Source: Methylococcales bacterium
GTDB taxonomy: Bacteria; Pseudomonadota; Gammaproteobacteria; Methylococcales; Methylomonadaceae
Assembly (NCBI GenBank): GCA_028714175.1
Contig: JAQTMV010000001.1
Coordinates: 1-64,000 of the forward strand
Length of the DNA stretch: 64,000 nt
Direction: 5' to 3'
A model generated the notes under the pieces. That model searched no databases, was not told where the DNA came from, and saw only the letters and a list, made by a program, of their open reading frames with translations. A program made the position numbers and the translations under genes. This document shows, piece after piece, positions 45,425-55,470 of the stretch (within the stretch, counting starts at the first letter, position 1; each line of letters begins with the position of its first letter).

Positions 45425-46680
45425 TGAGATTTGGTTAATTTAAAAATTTCGCGGGCAGCGGCAATCAAGTCGTGGCGTTCATTTTCGGCAGCGGCCCTGA
45501 TTTGGGTGCTGGGCGTATGAATGAGTTTATTGGTCAGGCTGTAAGCGAGCCGATTAAGGGCTTCTTCAGCGGGGACGCCGTTTTTCAGTAACGCCAGGGC
45601 TTTTTGTAAGGTTTCATCACGGGATTGTTCGGCTTGCTGGCGGTAATCCCGAATCGTCGATTGTGCGCCTTGAGCGCGGAGCCAGGCTAAAAAATGGTCA
45701 ACCTGCGTGTCGATTATTTCTTCGGCTTGTTCTGCTGCCAGCCGGCGCGAGTTCATGTTCTGGTCTATCGTGTGTTGCAAATCGTCCACGGTATATAGAT
45801 AGACATCGCCGAGTTGTTCAACTTCGGCTTCAATATCACGCGGTACCGCAAGGTCAACCATAAACATCGGCTTGTGTTTGCGTTTTTTAAGTGCGCTTTC
45901 TACACGGCCTTTGCCCAGTATCGGCAATTGGCTGGCTGTTGAGGAAATAACAATGTCAGCTTCAGCCAGATGAATAGGCAATTCGGACAGCGCAATTGCG
46001 TAACCATTAAACTGTGCGGCCAGCGTGTGCGCTTTATCGTAGGTACGGTTGGCGATAATTAGGCGGCCTATGCCTTGTTGGGATAAATGCCTCGCTGTCA
46101 GTTCTATGGTTTCGCCTGCACCTATCAGCAGAGCGGTCTGCTCGCTGAGTTTATCGAAAATTTGTTGCGCCAGCTGCACGGCGGCAAAGGCTACCGATAC
46201 GGGACTGGAACCAATAGCGGTATCGGTGCGCACTTTTTTAGCGGCAGTAAAGGTATGTTGAAAAAGTCTGCCCAGACGTCTGCCTAAAGTGCCTGCATCA
46301 TAAGCAGCCTGATAGGCGGTTTTCATTTGCCCGAGAATTTGCGGCTCGCCTAATATCATCGAGTCCAGGCCACAAGCAACTCTGAAGATATGGCGGCACA
46401 CGGATTTGTCCGTATGGCAATACAGGTAGGGGGTGAAATCTGTAGCATTGATCTGTTTACTTTGAGCAACCCAGTCGATCAGAACTTGTTGGTTGCTGGT
46501 CGTTGATGTGCAGTAAAACTCGGTACGATTACAGGTTGATAATATGGCGGCTTCACTGATTTCCTTGAGCCGCCATAATTCTTTTAACGAAGATTCCAGT
46601 ATATCGGCAGGGAATGACAGACGTTCACGGATGGAAACCGGTGCAGTATTGTAATTAATCCCTACGGCAAGAAGTGTCAT
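45421..46680 (-). CDS. hemA: Glutamyl-tRNA reductase
   Basis: 419 residues. Catalytic Cys50 in STCNRTEFY, tRNA-binding and NADPH domain with [16 protein letters not shown], and the C-terminal dimerisation helices. First committed step of tetrapyrrole synthesis through the C5 pathway. Heads hemA-prfA-prmC; divergent from the TPR gene, with a 214-bp promoter region at 46681-46894. Confidence 0.97.
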   Translation of the reverse strand: MTLLAVGINYNTAPVSIRERLSFPADILESSLKELWRLKEISEAAILSTCNRTEFYCTSTTSNQQVLIDWVAQSKQINATDFTPYLYCHTDKSVCRHIFRVACGLDSMILGEPQILGQMKTAYQAAYDAGTLGRRLGRLFQHTFTAAKKVRTDTAIGSSPVSVAFAAVQLAQQIFDKLSEQTALLIGAGETIELTARHLSQQGIGRLIIANRTYDKAHTLAAQFNGYAIALSELPIHLAEADIVISSTASQLPILGKGRVESALKKRKHKPMFMVDLAVPRDIEAEVEQLGDVYLYTVDDLQHTIDQNMNSRRLAAEQAEEIIDTQVDHFLAWLRAQGAQSTIRDYRQQAEQSRDETLQKALALLKNGVPAEEALNRLAYSLTNKLIHTPSTQIRAAAENERHDLIAAAREIFKLTKSQ

Positions 46681-46894
46681 GATATTAATAGTGCTAGGTG
46701 TTTATTCAAGTTACAAGTTGCGCGCAAGAGACAAGGCTCACATTTTTACCTTGTGTCTATAATATCTTACGTCAGATTGTATAACATTTCCCTGTATCAG
46801 ATGGTTTTTGGCAGAAATACTCGTATATTATGTCGCCGTATTTTAAGAAATATAATAACTTTATCCAAATGGAATAAATCAGCTGTCTAAATCG

Positions 46895-48697
46895 ATGGGT
46901 TTTTCTGATAATCTATTGTGTAATATATTGAGTAATAAATTAGGATTGTGTGTGTTAATTTTTAGACTGCTTTCAGTAATAACCATCGTTTTACTTAATA
47001 GTTGCGCCGATTCACCTGCAAAGCCGGGTGCACGGGAGCTATCTGTTGCGCCTGTTAAAATAACTGAGACCAAAGGAAAGACTCAACAAAAAGAACTGAA
47101 AACCTCAATTGATCCTGATGTGCTTTTTATGCTGTTGACGGCAGAGCTTGCCGGACAAAGAGGTCAATATGATGTGGCTCTGGAGGGCTATATGGAAGCC
47201 GCCAAGCGTGTAAATGATTCGCGCTTTGCCGAAAGGGCGGCAATGATTGCTCTGTATTTGAAAGACAGCAATAAAACCGATGAGGCGGTGGCTTTATGGC
47301 TGCGACAGGATGCCAAAAACCCGACAGCAAGAAAAATTGCTGCATTATCGGCGTTAAGAACTGGAAATAAGCAGGCCGCTGTTGAACACTTAAATGTATT
47401 GCTTAAGGCTGATCCTGCCGGTTTCGAGAATGCGGTGCTTGAATTGGCCAATGTTTTGCAAAGGGACGGTAAGGCAGCCGATGTTTACGATGCGCTGGAG
47501 GCTTTGTCGTTACAGCATCCAGGTCAGGCCGAGATATATTTTATGCAGTCATTGCTTGCTATGCAGATGAAAGACAAAGATCTGGCTGAAAGAAAAATAC
47601 AACAGGCTTTAAAGATACGCCCGGATTGGGATAAGGCGCTGATTTTTCAGGCCCAGATAGCGGTATTTTCAGGCGACTTGAATTCAGCAAAATCGTTGTT
47701 AAAAGAGGCATCCGATAAGTATCCGGACAACAACAAAATTAAAAAACTGTTGGCGCAGGTGTTAATAAAATCCGAGGAATATCAAGAAGCCGGCGAGGTT
47801 TATCAGAGTATTATTTTGGCCGATCCCAAGGATTTTGAAAGTCAATTTGCACTGGGATTGGTCTATCTGCAATTGGAACAGGATGAACAGGCTGAAGACA
47901 TTTTTAAAAAACTGCTGGAACAGCCTGAGTGGCAGTATCAGGCAGGTTTTTATTTGGGGAAAATTGAAGAAAAACGGGGACATATGAAAAAGGCGCTAGC
48001 CTGGTTTGATAAAGTAACGGATGGGCCGTTAGTCTTTGAATCGGGGATATCCGCAATTGCTTTGCTGGCAAAAGATAAACAATACAATGATGCCAGTTTT
48101 CGACTAAGTACATTACAAACGCGGTTTCCAAAACAAAAACTGCGTATTCTGCTGGTTCAGGCAGAGCTGTATAGTCAGCAAAAGCGGTATGAGGAGGCCT
48201 TTAATCTGTTGACGAAGGCACTGGCGGATTCTCCTGATCAAAAAGAGCTGTTGTATACGCGTGCATTGATTGCTGAGCGTATTGGCAAGCCAGATATTGT
48301 GGAAGCTGATCTGAAGAAAATACTGGTAATGGAGCCTGATAATGTGGAGGCCTTAAACGCTTTGGGATATACGTTGCTGAGCAAGCCCGGGCGCTATGCT
48401 GAAGCGGAAAAATATCTCCAGCATGCGCTCAGGCTTCAGCCGAATGAAGCAGTCGTCATCGACAGTTATGGCTGGTTGCAGTTTAAATTAGGCAATAATG
48501 AAAAGGCCCTGGAGTATTTACAACTGGCCTATGAAAAACAGCAGGAAAATGAAATAGCAGCGCATCTTGCCGAGGTATTGTGGGCTTTAGGTAGGAAAGA
48601 CGAGGCTAGGGAGTTATTTGATAAGGCTATTAAAGCTGCGCCGGCAGATGAATATCTACTGGATTTTCAACGAAGAATACTGCACGGTGCACACTAG
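46895..48697 (+). CDS. TPR-repeat lipoprotein upstream of lolB
   Basis: 600 residues. N-terminal hydrophobic stretch ends in a lipobox (VLLNSC at about residue 39), then at least ten tetratricopeptide repeats, e.g. NVEALNALGYTLLSKPGRYAEAEKYL and AVVIDSYGWLQFKLGNNEKALEYL. TPR proteins in this position, next to lolB, are conserved in Pseudomonas and methanotrophs and probably scaffold envelope complexes. The stop overlaps the lolB start. An internal ATG cannot be excluded as the true start. Confidence 0.82.
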   Translation: MGFSDNLLCNILSNKLGLCVLIFRLLSVITIVLLNSCADSPAKPGARELSVAPVKITETKGKTQQKELKTSIDPDVLFMLLTAELAGQRGQYDVALEGYMEAAKRVNDSRFAERAAMIALYLKDSNKTDEAVALWLRQDAKNPTARKIAALSALRTGNKQAAVEHLNVLLKADPAGFENAVLELANVLQRDGKAADVYDALEALSLQHPGQAEIYFMQSLLAMQMKDKDLAERKIQQALKIRPDWDKALIFQAQIAVFSGDLNSAKSLLKEASDKYPDNNKIKKLLAQVLIKSEEYQEAGEVYQSIILADPKDFESQFALGLVYLQLEQDEQAEDIFKKLLEQPEWQYQAGFYLGKIEEKRGHMKKALAWFDKVTDGPLVFESGISAIALLAKDKQYNDASFRLSTLQTRFPKQKLRILLVQAELYSQQKRYEEAFNLLTKALADSPDQKELLYTRALIAERIGKPDIVEADLKKILVMEPDNVEALNALGYTLLSKPGRYAEAEKYLQHALRLQPNEAVVIDSYGWLQFKLGNNEKALEYLQLAYEKQQENEIAAHLAEVLWALGRKDEARELFDKAIKAAPADEYLLDFQRRILHGAH

Positions 48698-49293
48698 TGA
48701 TATTAAGTATTAAAGCAATGCAGCCAGGCTGGTGGTGTCTTGTAGTGATGCTGTCGGCCTGTGCTACCGTGCCTGTAGAGCCTGAAGTGCATTATTCAAA
48801 GATTGCAAGGGAGCATCTTTACCAGATGGAGCGATGGTCGTTTGAAGGCCGGCTGGCGTTAACCGGAAAGAATGATTCCTGGCAGGCAAGTATAAACTGG
48901 GGGCACAGGCCCGATGATGAGAAAATAAAGTTAACCGGACCCTTGGGTCAGGGTGCAACCGTTATTCAATTAACAGGCGATTCAGTCACGATAGACCGCG
49001 GGGATGATGAAGTGCAATCATCAACACAGCCGGAAGAGTTTATTAACCAACAACTGGGCATGTTCGTCCCGGTGCACTCCTTACGCTATTGGGTAGTAGG
49101 CCTGCCTGAGCCAACTCGTGCATTTGTAGAGACTGCCACAGGTTTTACGCAGTCCGGATGGTTGATAGAATACAAGCAAATGCAGTCCGTCGATGATCAA
49201 TCTATGCCGCGTAAAATCACAGTCACGAATGAGCAGGTCAAATTAAAATTAATCATAGATCAATGGGTTTTAAATGTCGCAAAAGCAATATAG
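48697..49293 (+). CDS. lolB: Outer-membrane lipoprotein insertase LolB
   Basis: 198 residues. Signal with lipobox (MLSACATVP), then the LolB beta-barrel with WSFEGRLALTGKNDSWQASINW and the exposed region GPLGQGATVIQL. Accepts lipoproteins from LolA and inserts them into the outer membrane. Overlaps ispE by 20 bp. Confidence 0.92.
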   Translation: MILSIKAMQPGWWCLVVMLSACATVPVEPEVHYSKIAREHLYQMERWSFEGRLALTGKNDSWQASINWGHRPDDEKIKLTGPLGQGATVIQLTGDSVTIDRGDDEVQSSTQPEEFINQQLGMFVPVHSLRYWVVGLPEPTRAFVETATGFTQSGWLIEYKQMQSVDDQSMPRKITVTNEQVKLKLIIDQWVLNVAKAI

Positions 49294-50146
49294 GCAGTCT
49301 GCCTGGGCGGTAAGGTGGCCCGCACCGGCAAAGTTAAATTTAATGTTACGGATAGTTGGTCAACGGCCTGATGGGTATCATTTGTTGCAAACGGTGTTTC
49401 AATTTATCGAGTTGTGTGACTGGATAACATACCATCCTGTCGATGATGGGCGAGTCAGCTTGGAAAAAACGATTCCAGGCGTGGCAGAGGTGGATGATTT
49501 AACGGTTAGGGCAGCGAAGCTGCTAAAAGCAGAAACAGCATGTGAGTCTGGCGTGCGCATCGAGGTGGAAAAAAACCTGCCTATGGGCGGCGGCCTTGGG
49601 GGGGGCAGTTCTGATGCCGCAACGACATTAGTGGTATTGAATAAATTATGGGGCCTGCAGTTATCAATTGAAAAATTGATGGAACTGGGATTGACTTTAG
49701 GCGCAGATGTGCCGGTGTTTGTCTATGGCTATTCATCATGGGCGGAAGGTGTCGGTGAAAAACTGGAGAAAATCAGTCTCCAGGAGCGCTGGGTTGTGGT
49801 TATCAAGCCTGAGTGTCATGTCAATACAAAAGAAATATTTTCAGCTAAAAATTTGACACGGAATAGTAAATCGATCACAATAGCCGACTTTATAGCGGGT
49901 CAGCACCAAAACGATTGTGTGGAAGTGGTTTGCCAGCTTTATCCGACTGTTAAGGATGCTTTGGTTGATTTGTCCAGATTTTCAGAGGCAAGGCTAACCG
50001 GGACAGGGGCTTGTGTTTTTGCACAGTTTGATTCAGAAAGCGCAGCCGTTAGCGCTTATCGGACGCTTAAAGATAAGTGGCAGGTTTTTTTGAGTAAAGG
50101 TGTAAATGAATCGCCCTTGTTTTCAAAGCTGAAGATCGGTAAATAG
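49274..50146 (+). CDS. ispE: 4-diphosphocytidyl-2-C-methyl-D-erythritol kinase
   Basis: 290 residues, GHMP kinase of the MEP isoprenoid pathway. WPAPAKLNLMLRIVGQRPDGYHLL at the start and the ATP-binding glycine loop PMGGGLGGGSSDAAT. Conserved order lolB-ispE-tRNA(Gln)-prs. Confidence 0.96.
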   Translation: MSQKQYRQSAWAVRWPAPAKLNLMLRIVGQRPDGYHLLQTVFQFIELCDWITYHPVDDGRVSLEKTIPGVAEVDDLTVRAAKLLKAETACESGVRIEVEKNLPMGGGLGGGSSDAATTLVVLNKLWGLQLSIEKLMELGLTLGADVPVFVYGYSSWAEGVGEKLEKISLQERWVVVIKPECHVNTKEIFSAKNLTRNSKSITIADFIAGQHQNDCVEVVCQLYPTVKDALVDLSRFSEARLTGTGACVFAQFDSESAAVSAYRTLKDKWQVFLSKGVNESPLFSKLKIGK

Positions 50147-50159
50147 TTATCTTGATTAT

Positions 50160-50234
50160 TGGGTCGTCGCCAAGCGGTAAGGCACGGGGTTTTGATCTCC
50201 GCATTCCAAGGTTCGAATCCTTGCGACCCAGCCA
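50160..50234 (+). tRNA. tRNA-Gln (anticodon TTG)
   Basis: Acceptor arms TGGGTCG (50160-50166) and CGACCCA (50224-50230) pair fully; D-arm CCAAGCGGTAAGGC; anticodon stem CGGGG/CTCCG with loop TTTTGAT, anticodon TTG; T-arm with GGTTCGAATCC; encoded CCA end. Sits between ispE and prs, as in many gammaproteobacteria. Confidence 0.96.
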
Positions 50235-50274
50235 TTTACCTCCAACCGGTTAAATTCAATTTGGGAGTGCTTGA

Positions 50275-51228
50275 ATGGATGACACCCCGATGATGGTGTT
50301 TTCTGGAAATGCTAACCTGGCTTTGTCTGACGGAATAGCAAAAAAACTCAACATGCGCCTGGGGATGGCGGCCGTCGGCAGATTTAGTGATGGTGAGATT
50401 GCGGTAGAAATTCAAGAAAATGTCCGTGGTAAGGATGTTTTTATTATTCAGCCGACCTGTTCGCCTACTAATGAGAATTTAATGGAATTACTGGTGATGA
50501 TTGATGCTCTCAAGCGGGCTTCAGCATCACGGATTACCGCGGTAATGCCTTATTATGGTTATGCGCGGCAGGATAGACGTTCGCGATCAGCCCGGGTGCC
50601 AATTACCGCCAAGCTGGTTGCTAAAATGATTGAACAAGCGGGTGCTCATCGAGTTTTAACGGTTGATTTGCATGCCGATCAAATTCAGGGTTTTTTTGAT
50701 ATACCTGTAGATAATGTGTATTCGTCACCCCTTCTTTTAGGCGATGTGTGGCGGCAGCAGTATAAAAATCTGATTGTTGTTTCGCCGGATGTTGGCGGCG
50801 TTGTCAGAGCACGTGCGCTTGCCAAGCGCCTGGATGACGCTGATCTTGCCATTATAGACAAGCGCAGGCCCAAGGCGAATGTCTCGGAGATTATGCACAT
50901 TATTGGTGACGTTGACGGCCGCAGCTGTGTGTTGATTGATGATCTGGTTGATACGGCAGGGACGCTGTGTCATGCCGCTGCTGCTTTAAAAAAACACGGT
51001 GCAATAAAAGTGGTTGCCTATTGTACTCATGCGGTATTGTCAGGCTCTGCGATGAAAAACTTGAATGGCTCGGAACTTGATGAGTTGGTGGTTACCGATA
51101 CGATACCGTTGAGGCGGGATGCTATTGATTCAGGTAAAATAAGACAGCTAAGCGTTGCAGAGATGTTGGCTGAGACTATAAGGCGTATGGCGGTCGGTGA
51201 GTCGGTTAGCTCGCTCTACGTAGATTGA
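50275..51228 (+). CDS. prs: Ribose-phosphate pyrophosphokinase
   Basis: 317 residues. Makes PRPP for nucleotide, histidine and tryptophan synthesis. ATP loop [13 protein letters not shown], metal-site [12 protein letters not shown] and PRPP loop [20 protein letters not shown] 8 nt before ATG. The stop is followed by a near-exact duplication of CTACGTAGATT. Confidence 0.97.
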   Translation: MDDTPMMVFSGNANLALSDGIAKKLNMRLGMAAVGRFSDGEIAVEIQENVRGKDVFIIQPTCSPTNENLMELLVMIDALKRASASRITAVMPYYGYARQDRRSRSARVPITAKLVAKMIEQAGAHRVLTVDLHADQIQGFFDIPVDNVYSSPLLLGDVWRQQYKNLIVVSPDVGGVVRARALAKRLDDADLAIIDKRRPKANVSEIMHIIGDVDGRSCVLIDDLVDTAGTLCHAAAALKKHGAIKVVAYCTHAVLSGSAMKNLNGSELDELVVTDTIPLRRDAIDSGKIRQLSVAEMLAETIRRMAVGESVSSLYVD

Positions 51229-51309
51229 CACTACGTAGATTAATGGTTGTTGATTGAGAATGTAATGTGCATGCTTTACGGCAGGCACTTCAAAAAATGG
51301 TGAGAAAAA

Positions 51310-51912
51310 ATGTCTAAGGTATTTGAATTTGTTGCCGAAGGTCGTGGACGATCAGGTAAGAGTGCAGCAAGAAACGTGCGTCGTCAAGGTAATGTGCCTG
51401 CAGTAATATACGGTGGCCATCGCGAGCCTCAAATGCTGGTGTTAAATCATAACGAAGTCATTAAGCATCTTAATCATGAGGCGGTTTATTCGCATGTACT
51501 GGATGTCACTGTTGATGGAAAAACAGAGCAGGCAATTTTGAAAGGCGTTCAACGTAACCCTGCAAAATTTCAGATTTTGCATCTGGATTTTCTCCGGGTT
51601 AACATGTCCGAAGCGGTAAAAGTGCATGTACCTTTGCATTTTACCAATGAGCATACCTCCATTGGTGGAAAAAAGGGCGGTATTGCAGCCCATTCGATGG
51701 TGGATGTAGAAGTGGCTTGCTTGCCTTCAGCTTTGCCTGAATTTATTGAAGTTAATCTGGCCGGCCTGGATATTGGCGAGACTTTCCATTTATCTGACCT
51801 GATTTTGCCCACAGGTGTTGAGATTGTCGTTTTGGCACAGGGTCCAGAACATGACTTGCCTGTCGTCTCGATGATGGCTTCTAAAGCCAGTAAAGACGAG
51901 ACTGCTGAATAA
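51310..51912 (+). CDS. rplY: 50S ribosomal protein L25 (CTC form)
   Basis: 200 residues, the two-domain Ctc-type L25 that binds 5S rRNA: N-terminal L25 domain (GRGRSGKSAARNVRRQGNVPAVIYG) plus a C-terminal TL5-like beta domain. Longer than the 94-residue E. coli form. Between prs and pth, a conserved context. Confidence 0.95.
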   Translation: MSKVFEFVAEGRGRSGKSAARNVRRQGNVPAVIYGGHREPQMLVLNHNEVIKHLNHEAVYSHVLDVTVDGKTEQAILKGVQRNPAKFQILHLDFLRVNMSEAVKVHVPLHFTNEHTSIGGKKGGIAAHSMVDVEVACLPSALPEFIEVNLAGLDIGETFHLSDLILPTGVEIVVLAQGPEHDLPVVSMMASKASKDETAE

Positions 51913-51932
51913 ATTGCAACTATAGATTAAAA

Positions 51933-52499
51933 ATGATAAAGCTTATCGTTGGTCTGGGTAATCCAGGCCGGCAGTATGAAAAAACCCGGCACAATGCCGG
52001 GTTTTTGTTTTTAGATTCCGTGGCGCAGAAACTGGGCTGTATCTGGTCCAATGATTCCAGGTTTCAAGGCTTGGTTGCAGAGGGCAGCGTTGCAAACGGC
52101 AAGGTCACGCTGTTAAAGCCTGACACTTTTATGAATAGAAGCGGCCAGTCTGTGGGCAAAATCGCCCGCTATTACAAATTGCTGCCTGAAGAAATTCTCG
52201 TGGTTCATGATGAACTGGATTTCAATCCCGGCGTCGTAAAACTTAAAAAAGATGGCGGTCATGCAGGCCATAATGGCTTGAGAGACATTATTGCGCATTT
52301 GGGATCAAAAGAGTTTTACCGCTTAAGAATAGGCATCGGCCGGCCTGCCGCCGGAAAAATAGTTACCGATTTTGTGTTGTCTGCGCCGTCAAAAAATGAA
52401 TGGGATTTGCTGCTTGCAGCGTTTGATACGGGCAAAGGCTTTATTGATGAAATGGTCGCCGGGGATATGGCGGCTGTGATGAATAAATTGAATTCTTGA
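51933..52499 (+). CDS. pth: Peptidyl-tRNA hydrolase
   Basis: 188 residues. IVGLGNPGRQYEKTRHNAGF contains the active-site Asn and His; KPDTFMNRSGQSV and HDELDFNPGVVKLKKDGGHAGHNGLRD follow. Rescues tRNA from prematurely released peptides. The codons for KTRHNAGFLFL form an intrinsic-terminator-like hairpin (51980-52012). Followed with a 4-bp overlap by the truncated M28 peptidase frame. Confidence 0.96.
   Translation: MIKLIVGLGNPGRQYEKTRHNAGFLFLDSVAQKLGCIWSNDSRFQGLVAEGSVANGKVTLLKPDTFMNRSGQSVGKIARYYKLLPEEILVVHDELDFNPGVVKLKKDGGHAGHNGLRDIIAHLGSKEFYRLRIGIGRPAAGKIVTDFVLSAPSKNEWDLLLAAFDTGKGFIDEMVAGDMAAVMNKLNS
51980..52012 (+). terminator. Intrinsic-terminator-like hairpin inside pth
   Basis: AAAAACCCGGC (51980-51990), loop ACAAT, GCCGGGTTTTT (51996-52006): an 11-bp perfect stem with a GC core followed by GTTTTTA, about 50 bp into the pth coding sequence. 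It has all hallmarks of a rho-independent terminator. In vivo activity would depend on ribosomes covering it. Confidence 0.6.
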
Positions 52500-54577
52500 T
52501 CAAATTCCAAGTTCTGCGACCGGATTGGCTGAGTTGGCGGGAAGGATGTTTGCACGCAGAACTAATTGAAAAAATTCAGACAGAAAAAAGACTGGAAAGT
52601 ATGGGGGTCGTACACAACGTTCTGGTTAGAATTCCCGGGAAAGTACCGGACAAGGCTTTGCTAGTGGCTGCACATTACGATTCGACGCCAACGGGTCCGG
52701 GCGCCGCAGACGACGGAGCATCAGTCGCCGCTATTCTGGAAACGCTGAGAGCATTGAAGACTCTGCCCACATTGCAAAATGACCTGATTTGCATTTTTTC
52801 AGATGGCGAAGAAGCGGGCCTGCTGGGGGCAGAAGCCTTCGTTGCTGGACATCCATGGTCAAAAAATATCGGACTGGTGCTGAATTTCGAATACCGCGGC
52901 AACCGTGGCCCTTTTGTTATGTTCGAAACCAGCCGGGGTAATGGCAAGCTCATCGATGGCCTGGCAAGCGCTGCTCCCCATCCTTTGGGCAACTCGCTGA
53001 TGTATGAGGTATACAAGCGTATGCCTAATGATACGGATATGACAGTCTTCAAGCGAGCCGGCATTCCCGGCATGAATTTCGCCGCTATTGAAGGACATAC
53101 CAGTTATCACACGCAACTTGACCGCCCCGAACTATTGCAGGAAGGCAGCCTGCAACACCAGGGCGATATCCTGCTCGCCCTGGCTCAATATTTTGGGAAT
53201 GCTTCCTTGGAGAATCTGCCTTCCGAGGATCGCGTCTATTTTGATGCGCCTGGATTAGGTATCGTGAACTACCCGGTTGGCCGGGTTTTTCCGCTCTGCT
53301 GTGTTCTGATTCTGATTTTCGGTATTGTGTTGGCTCTGGGCTTGAAATCCGGCGAACTGCGAGTCGCTCAAACAGCGCTGGGCACTCTTGCATTCCTGAT
53401 TATGATCCCGGTAATAGCTGGAATCTGCCAACTCTTGTGGATAGGCATTCGTCAACTCCATCCTGAATACGACACAATGTTGCAAGGAGACATCTACAAT
53501 AGCCATTGGTACCTGCTGGCTTTTGTTATGCTGGTGATCGGTTTATTTGGTTTTTTACAGTCTGGAATGCACAGATGGATATACCCGATGGAATTGGCTG
53601 TAGGCGCAGCGTCGTGTTGGCTGATATTTCTTGTTGCTGCCAGTATAGGGCTGCCGGGTGCGAGCTTTTTGTTCTTTTGGCCATTGGCGCCTGTTCTGCT
53701 GGTCATCTTCGTACTGTTTTTACCACAACGTAAATCCCCCGCATCCCTAATATATTCAGGATTGATGCTTCTGGGAGCCGCCCCAGGCATCCTTATATTC
53801 ACACCCTTCATCAAAGCCTTATCCGTCGGCTTAACACCGAAACTGATCGGCGTAGTAATGGCTGTACTCGTTATGTTACTCGGCTTGCTGGCGCCGCTTA
53901 TTGACGCATTGATGCGACGCATCCTGTTGCCGTGGTTGCTGTTGACAGCAGCTATCCTGTTCCTGATAACAGGTTCATTCACTTCCGGTTTTGATGTCGG
54001 GCATCCACGCCCCAATAATCTGTTTTACGCACTGGATGAAGCAACCGGGAAAGCGTTTTGGCTTTCGACTGACAAGCAACTCGACGCATGGACCCGAACT
54101 TTTTTCCCAGGCAATTCAGTTCGACGCCAGGTTAATGAGATATTTGGCGATAAGTCTCTGGTTTTTTGGGCGGCTTCAGCGCCGGTTTTGCCATTGCCAA
54201 CACCCACCATCGAGGTGTTGGAAGACAATATCATATCCGATATCCGGAAGATTACTATTCAAGTCCGATCGCTGCGACATGCACCCAAGCTCAACATATA
54301 TGTAGAAGGAGCAAACGTCATCAGTTCGAAAGTAGAAGGGCGAATTTTTTCACAATCCCCTCGCCGGGACTGGAGCCTTGAAGGCTTTGGTATCCCTGAG
54401 AAAGGGCTCGCTATTGAATTGAAGGTACAGGCTGGACCGGCATTTAAAATCAGAGTCATCGACTTTTCCTACGGACTCCCGCAGACAGGTTCGCGATCAC
54501 GGCCTGCTGGCATGATTGCTCAGCCTTTCGAATTAAGCGATACGACGCTGGCAGCAAAAACTGTCGATTTTAAATGA
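52496..54577 (+). CDS. M28-family metallopeptidase, 5'-truncated
   Basis: 693 codons open but with only a TTG at the head, overlapping the pth stop. The M28 zinc peptidase core is present (VAAHYDSTPTGPGAADDGAS with H60 and D72/D73; FSDGEEAGLLGAEAF; ligand His in HTSYHTQLD), followed by about eight transmembrane helices (residues about 260-500) and a soluble C-terminal domain. Related full-length proteins start with a membrane anchor and roughly 80 further residues before LESMGVVHNV; these are missing. Probably a remnant that lost its promoter and export signal. Confidence 0.68.
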   Translation: MIKFQVLRPDWLSWREGCLHAELIEKIQTEKRLESMGVVHNVLVRIPGKVPDKALLVAAHYDSTPTGPGAADDGASVAAILETLRALKTLPTLQNDLICIFSDGEEAGLLGAEAFVAGHPWSKNIGLVLNFEYRGNRGPFVMFETSRGNGKLIDGLASAAPHPLGNSLMYEVYKRMPNDTDMTVFKRAGIPGMNFAAIEGHTSYHTQLDRPELLQEGSLQHQGDILLALAQYFGNASLENLPSEDRVYFDAPGLGIVNYPVGRVFPLCCVLILIFGIVLALGLKSGELRVAQTALGTLAFLIMIPVIAGICQLLWIGIRQLHPEYDTMLQGDIYNSHWYLLAFVMLVIGLFGFLQSGMHRWIYPMELAVGAASCWLIFLVAASIGLPGASFLFFWPLAPVLLVIFVLFLPQRKSPASLIYSGLMLLGAAPGILIFTPFIKALSVGLTPKLIGVVMAVLVMLLGLLAPLIDALMRRILLPWLLLTAAILFLITGSFTSGFDVGHPRPNNLFYALDEATGKAFWLSTDKQLDAWTRTFFPGNSVRRQVNEIFGDKSLVFWAASAPVLPLPTPTIEVLEDNIISDIRKITIQVRSLRHAPKLNIYVEGANVISSKVEGRIFSQSPRRDWSLEGFGIPEKGLAIELKVQAGPAFKIRVIDFSYGLPQTGSRSRPAGMIAQPFELSDTTLAAKTVDFK

Positions 54578-54638
54578 TTCGTCTTATAGAGAATCTCAGT
54601 ATCGGGTTTAGCGCGAAAGACCGCTATGGCCATCGTTC

Positions 54639-55010
54639 ATGACATCACCCCTCCGCATGGATGCCCTCGTCGCAGCAAGGGAATTCACCGAAAGCATCGT
54701 CGCCACTATCCAGGAGCCCCTGGTGGTGCTGGACGTCGATGGACGGGTAGTTTCAGCCAACCGGGTTTTCTATCAGTTGTTTCAGGTTACGGAAGAGGAA
54801 ACACTTATGCTGATGATGTGCTTCGATGACAAACCGTTTCTGAAGTTGATTTGGAAATGGCTAAAAGCAGTCATATTCGATACCGGCGGAAAGGTGCTGC
54901 ATCCTATCACGGGCACACCTCAAAAGGGTATTGTTACTCTGAGTGACCAGGGAGTCGATAAAAAGGCTAGAAAAATAGAAATGAGGCCAGGTAGAGGCTG
55001 CCTGCTATAA
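54639..55010 (+). pseudogene. PAS-domain sensor fragment
   Basis: AREFTESIVATIQEPLVVLDVDGRVVSANRVFYQLFQVTEEET is a typical PAS domain N-terminal half as found in CheR/histidine kinase hybrids. After this the match decays (LMLMMCFDDKPFLKLIWKW...) and the frame ends with no output domain. Read as the stump of a deleted sensor gene. Confidence 0.55.
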
Positions 55011-55404
55011 AAGAAAACAGTATTGTTTTTTTTATTAAAGACAGTTCCTGCCAATAGATGGATGCGCGGGTTTTTTGCTCTGTCCAGGCTGTCAGCATGT
55101 TATTGGTTAGCCGGGAAAAAAGGGACGACAGCACACGCCACAGGTTATATGCTACATATAGAATCATGCCCAATAACAAATAGAAAACGATGGCTTGGGT
55201 TTGATGGAGGTCAGTGTGGAATAAATGTTCGACAAGTGTATCAAGGGTGGATTCAATCCACTCGAATGAGATAAACAATAACTCAAAGAATAAATGGACT
55301 AATTCAAACAATAATCCCATAACCACATCGGGCATTATTACAATACTAATAAAGCCAAGCAGAGCCAAACCGTAGAGAATTTTTCGATAAGTGCTTGAAA
55401 TCAT
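54967..55404 (-). CDS. Membrane protein of unknown function
   Basis: 145 residues with four likely transmembrane segments (about 8-30 and 33-48, 70-92, 125-143). No recognised family. Lies 67 bp after purL in the same direction and overlaps the PAS fragment tail on the other strand. Confidence 0.55.
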   Translation of the reverse strand: MISSTYRKILYGLALLGFISIVIMPDVVMGLLFELVHLFFELLFISFEWIESTLDTLVEHLFHTDLHQTQAIVFYLLLGMILYVAYNLWRVLSSLFSRLTNNMLTAWTEQKTRASIYWQELSLIKKTILFSFIAGSLYLASFLFF

Positions 55405-55470
55405 TTATCATCCTGCCTGCTATTTGAAAAAAGGCATGGCTAAAATGCTGTCACTTGCACAGTGTGATTT

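Noticed and set aside
51214-51243. Duplicated CTACGTAGATT at the prs stop, considered as an attachment site
   Set aside because: Short, with no integrase or mobile gene nearby; more likely a small local duplication.
53494-54015. 173-codon minus-strand frame inside the M28 peptidase gene
   Set aside because: Runs opposite a well-supported membrane domain and is rich in Ser/Pro/Arg without motifs.
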